Shown in pieces: positions 4,020-5,900 of a stretch of 5,900 nt of DNA. The stretch comes from Anaerolineales bacterium (GTDB lineage Bacteria > Chloroflexota > Anaerolineae > Anaerolineales > Villigracilaceae). The DNA is taken from contig JAEURE010000186.1 in NCBI GenBank assembly GCA_016789485.1, positions 1-5,900 on the forward strand. Direction: 5' to 3'. A program made the position numbers and the translations under genes. The first letter of the stretch is position 1. Each line of letters begins with the position of its first letter. Below the pieces are notes generated by a model. It was not told where the DNA came from, did no database searches, and saw only the letters and a program-made list of their open reading frames with translations.

Positions 4020-5900
4020 ATGAAATCCAAATCCTTTCAAGTCATCGTATTGCTTGCATTGATTGCCTCGCTTATTCCTGTCAATGCGGGGGCGCTGGTG
4101 ACTCCGCCGCCTGTGGATATGTTCCAATTGCCTTGGGAGCAGGGCTTGGCATGGGTCTCCTTTGACGGGTTGGATAATGGCACCAAGCGCGCTTCCACCA
4201 GCCCGCATAATTATAAAATGGGCGGAGCGGTGGATTTTGCTCCTCAAGCCAATATGCAGATCGGAATGGACACGTCAAATTTCTGGGTGGCGGCTGCCGC
4301 AGCGGGGACAGTTTACGAGATATCCAGTTGTCATATCAAGCTAAACCATGGCAATGGCTGGACGACGGAATACTGGCATCTGGCCAACATCCAGGTAAGT
4401 TTGGGCAGCAAGGTCAGTAGAAATCAACGTTTGGGTATTATTGCCAATAACGCAACCCAGCAAGTATGTACCGGAAATGAATTTGCCGGTCCGCATTTGC
4501 ATTTTGTAATGCGTCCCAACGTGCGGGAAACGGTTTTTGCCGGCTGGAATGTCAACTTTAATATTCTTACGAACAAAACTACATTTACAAAAAATGGACT
4601 TACCGTGCAAAGACTTCAGCCCATTCTGAATGTGCCAAATCTGCAAATTGCAGATAGAGGTACTCTGGCTTGGGATACATCCTACACAGGTACTCTGGAT
4701 CCATATCGCCACGAAAGGTGGTTGCTGGTATTAACCGAGCCGACGAAATTTGACATCACTGTAAACCCGGTTAATGTTGGGCTTGTGCCTGCAATTGTTT
4801 TGCTGGACTCGAATGGAAATGAGATCTCTCGAGCAAATGGGGTATTGAGCAGTACCCAGCCGCCAGGAGCTTATTTTGTTCAAATCCAATCAGATAGCGG
4901 TACTGGATTTTATAGCATTATCGCTACGCGAGATGGCTCTGTAGGCCCGACCGCCACGCCGACAGCTACAATTACACCTACAACTACTACCCCCACGTCC
5001 ACGGGAACGCCTGTGGTCAGCGACACACCGACGATAACGGGAACACCTTTGGTTACTGGTACACCGACGGTAACGGAAACACCGATAATAACCAGCACAT
5101 CAATCGTGACAGAAACACCAATTATCACTAATACACCCATGGTGACGGAAACGCCTACGCTTACGAGCACTCCTACTGTTACTGAAACCTTGACAACAAC
5201 GATCACACCGATTGTCACTGACACCGCGACTACTACGGCCATCCCTGTCGTTACAGAGACACCTTTTGTGACAGACACGCCTTTGATAACCGATACTCCC
5301 TTTGTCACTGAGACGCCTTTGGCAACGTTTACACCAACCCCGACAGGGACACTCGTATCAACAGAAACGCCTACGGCTACCACTACCCTTGTTGCAACCG
5401 AAACACTAGTTGCGACAGAAACCCCATTAGTGACTAGTACCCCAACAGTGACGGCAACGTTGCCAATATCAACGAATACGCCTACACCAACCAATACATC
5501 GCTACCTACAGGTCCGTATGTATTAACGGATGCCAATCCCCAAAGTTTGATTGTCGGTGAGACGGGCCTTGTAACTGTCAGCCTGAACAATGTGCCTACG
5601 GGAGGATATAGCAGCACCGAATTCACATGCACCTACGATCAAAACTTGATTGAAGTAAGCAATATTGCTGTTGCTGGTCTCTTTGGTACAACTCCAGTAT
5701 CCGCGCTCCAGGGTCCTCAGAACGGCAGTTTCATTCTGGCGGTTGCGGGAAGCAATGGAAACAGGGCTACGACCAGCGGCGCAGCTTTCACATTCAATGC
5801 AAGGGGATTACAGTCTGGTCAAACGATCGTTGAGTGCAGGGCACGTGTTTCAACGGGCAACGGTACACTTGAAAATATTTTGTATATCCCCGATACCCTG
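4020..5900 (+). CDS. Secreted LasA-like M23 peptidase with PPC, Thr-rich hexad linker and cohesin (gene C, runs off the window)
   Basis: Open from ATG 4020 to the window end, 627 residues so far with no stop. Domains: signal peptide (1 to about 25); M23 metallopeptidase of the LasA type (about 36-180); PPC-like domain (about 212-303, with LLDSNGNEIS); Thr/Pro-rich linker (about 310-497); cohesin (about 500 onward, with NNVPTGGYSSTEFTCTYD). M23 enzymes are zinc endopeptidases that cut glycine-containing peptides, typically in peptidoglycan cross-bridges. Expected zinc ligands are His63, Asp72 (HNYKMGGAVDF) and His161 (GPHLHF); His120 (EYWHL) and His159 match the catalytic histidines. Cys104 and Cys150 fit a LasA-like disulfide. 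All key residues are present, so it should be active. The enzyme may attack neighbouring bacteria or remodel the cell's own wall. Fusion to a cohesin, rather than the dockerin usual on catalytic subunits, is unusual. A C-terminal dockerin or anchor may lie beyond 5900. Confidence 0.93.
   Translation, partial: MKSKSFQVIVLLALIASLIPVNAGALVTPPPVDMFQLPWEQGLAWVSFDGLDNGTKRASTSPHNYKMGGAVDFAPQANMQIGMDTSNFWVAAAAAGTVYEISSCHIKLNHGNGWTTEYWHLANIQVSLGSKVSRNQRLGIIANNATQQVCTGNEFAGPHLHFVMRPNVRETVFAGWNVNFNILTNKTTFTKNGLTVQRLQPILNVPNLQIADRGTLAWDTSYTGTLDPYRHERWLLVLTEPTKFDITVNPVNVGLVPAIVLLDSNGNEISRANGVLSSTQPPGAYFVQIQSDSGTGFYSIIATRDGSVGPTATPTATITPTTTTPTSTGTPVVSDTPTITGTPLVTGTPTVTETPIITSTSIVTETPIITNTPMVTETPTLTSTPTVTETLTTTITPIVTDTATTTAIPVVTETPFVTDTPLITDTPFVTETPLATFTPTPTGTLVSTETPTATTTLVATETLVATETPLVTSTPTVTATLPISTNTPTPTNTSLPTGPYVLTDANPQSLIVGETGLVTVSLNNVPTGGYSSTEFTCTYDQNLIEVSNIAVAGLFGTTPVSALQGPQNGSFILAVAGSNGNRATTSGAAFTFNARGLQSGQTIVECRARVSTGNGTLENILYIPDTL
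5013..5462 (+). repeat. 25 in-register 18-bp (hexapeptide) repeats in the linker of gene C
   Basis: Residues 332-481 of gene C are 25 uninterrupted hexapeptides of pattern x-[V/I]-T-[E/D/S/G]-T-P, for example TVTETP, IVTETP, MVTETP, VVTETP. Position 3 is Thr in 24 of 25 (Ser once), position 5 is Thr in 24 of 25 (Ile once), position 6 is Pro in 18, and position 4 is acidic in 13. Thr codons use all four third bases, so the DNA copies have diverged while the protein pattern held. In family terms it is a flexible, probably extended linker, possibly O-glycosylated. Confidence 0.9.

Noticed and set aside
5013..5462. CRISPR-like or satellite repeat
   Set aside because: The 18-bp period lies inside a continuous reading frame, has no unique spacers, and the copies differ mostly at third codon positions; it is a protein repeat.
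4910..5632. Long open frame on the minus strand (240 codons) full of Val/Gly/Ser/Thr repeats
   Set aside because: It is the antisense of the Thr/Pro-rich linker of gene C. Thr and Pro codons read backwards give Gly, Arg, Val and Ser-type codons and few stops, so the open frame is a by-product. The + strand has signal peptide, M23, PPC and cohesin domains in one frame.

Overview
The window suggests a member of the Chloroflexota, most likely class Anaerolineae. The grounds are indirect: roughly balanced base composition, Thr/Pro-rich linkers of the kind common in secreted Anaerolineae proteins, and secreted cohesin/dockerin proteins beside a DUF1385 protein. No rRNA or marker gene fixes the placement, so it is an inference. 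All five genes lie on the + strand. No RNA gene, insertion sequence or CRISPR array was seen.

Left part (1-1700), housekeeping: the 3' half of an M20-family (CNDP-like) dipeptidase ends at 709 and is followed by a hairpin terminator. A complete DUF1385 (YqhQ-like) membrane protein follows (764-1651), with a strong hairpin and T-tract terminator at 1669-1700. A gene-free stretch of about 280 bases (1701-1982) then holds several inverted repeats. It separates the housekeeping genes from the accessory block.

Right part (1983-5900, running off the end): three tightly spaced genes for exported proteins, built from a shared set of modules. Gene A (1983-3221) reads signal peptide, PPC domain, cohesin, carboxypeptidase-regulatory-like domain, type I dockerin. 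Gene B (3278-3958) reads signal peptide, a divergent cohesin-like domain, Pro-rich spacer, transmembrane helix and short basic tail, so its cohesin should sit outside the cell on a membrane anchor. Gene C (4020 to beyond the window) reads signal peptide, LasA-like M23 zinc endopeptidase, PPC, a Thr-rich linker with 25 in-register hexapeptides, and a cohesin closely related to that of gene A.

The simplest reading is a small cohesin-dockerin surface system. Gene A has both halves of the interaction and could chain or bridge. Gene B could hold the assembly on the membrane. Gene C would add a peptidoglycan- or peptide-cleaving enzyme instead of the glycoside hydrolases of clostridial cellulosomes. 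Domain calls are by eye from motifs, and which cohesin binds which dockerin is not shown by the sequence.
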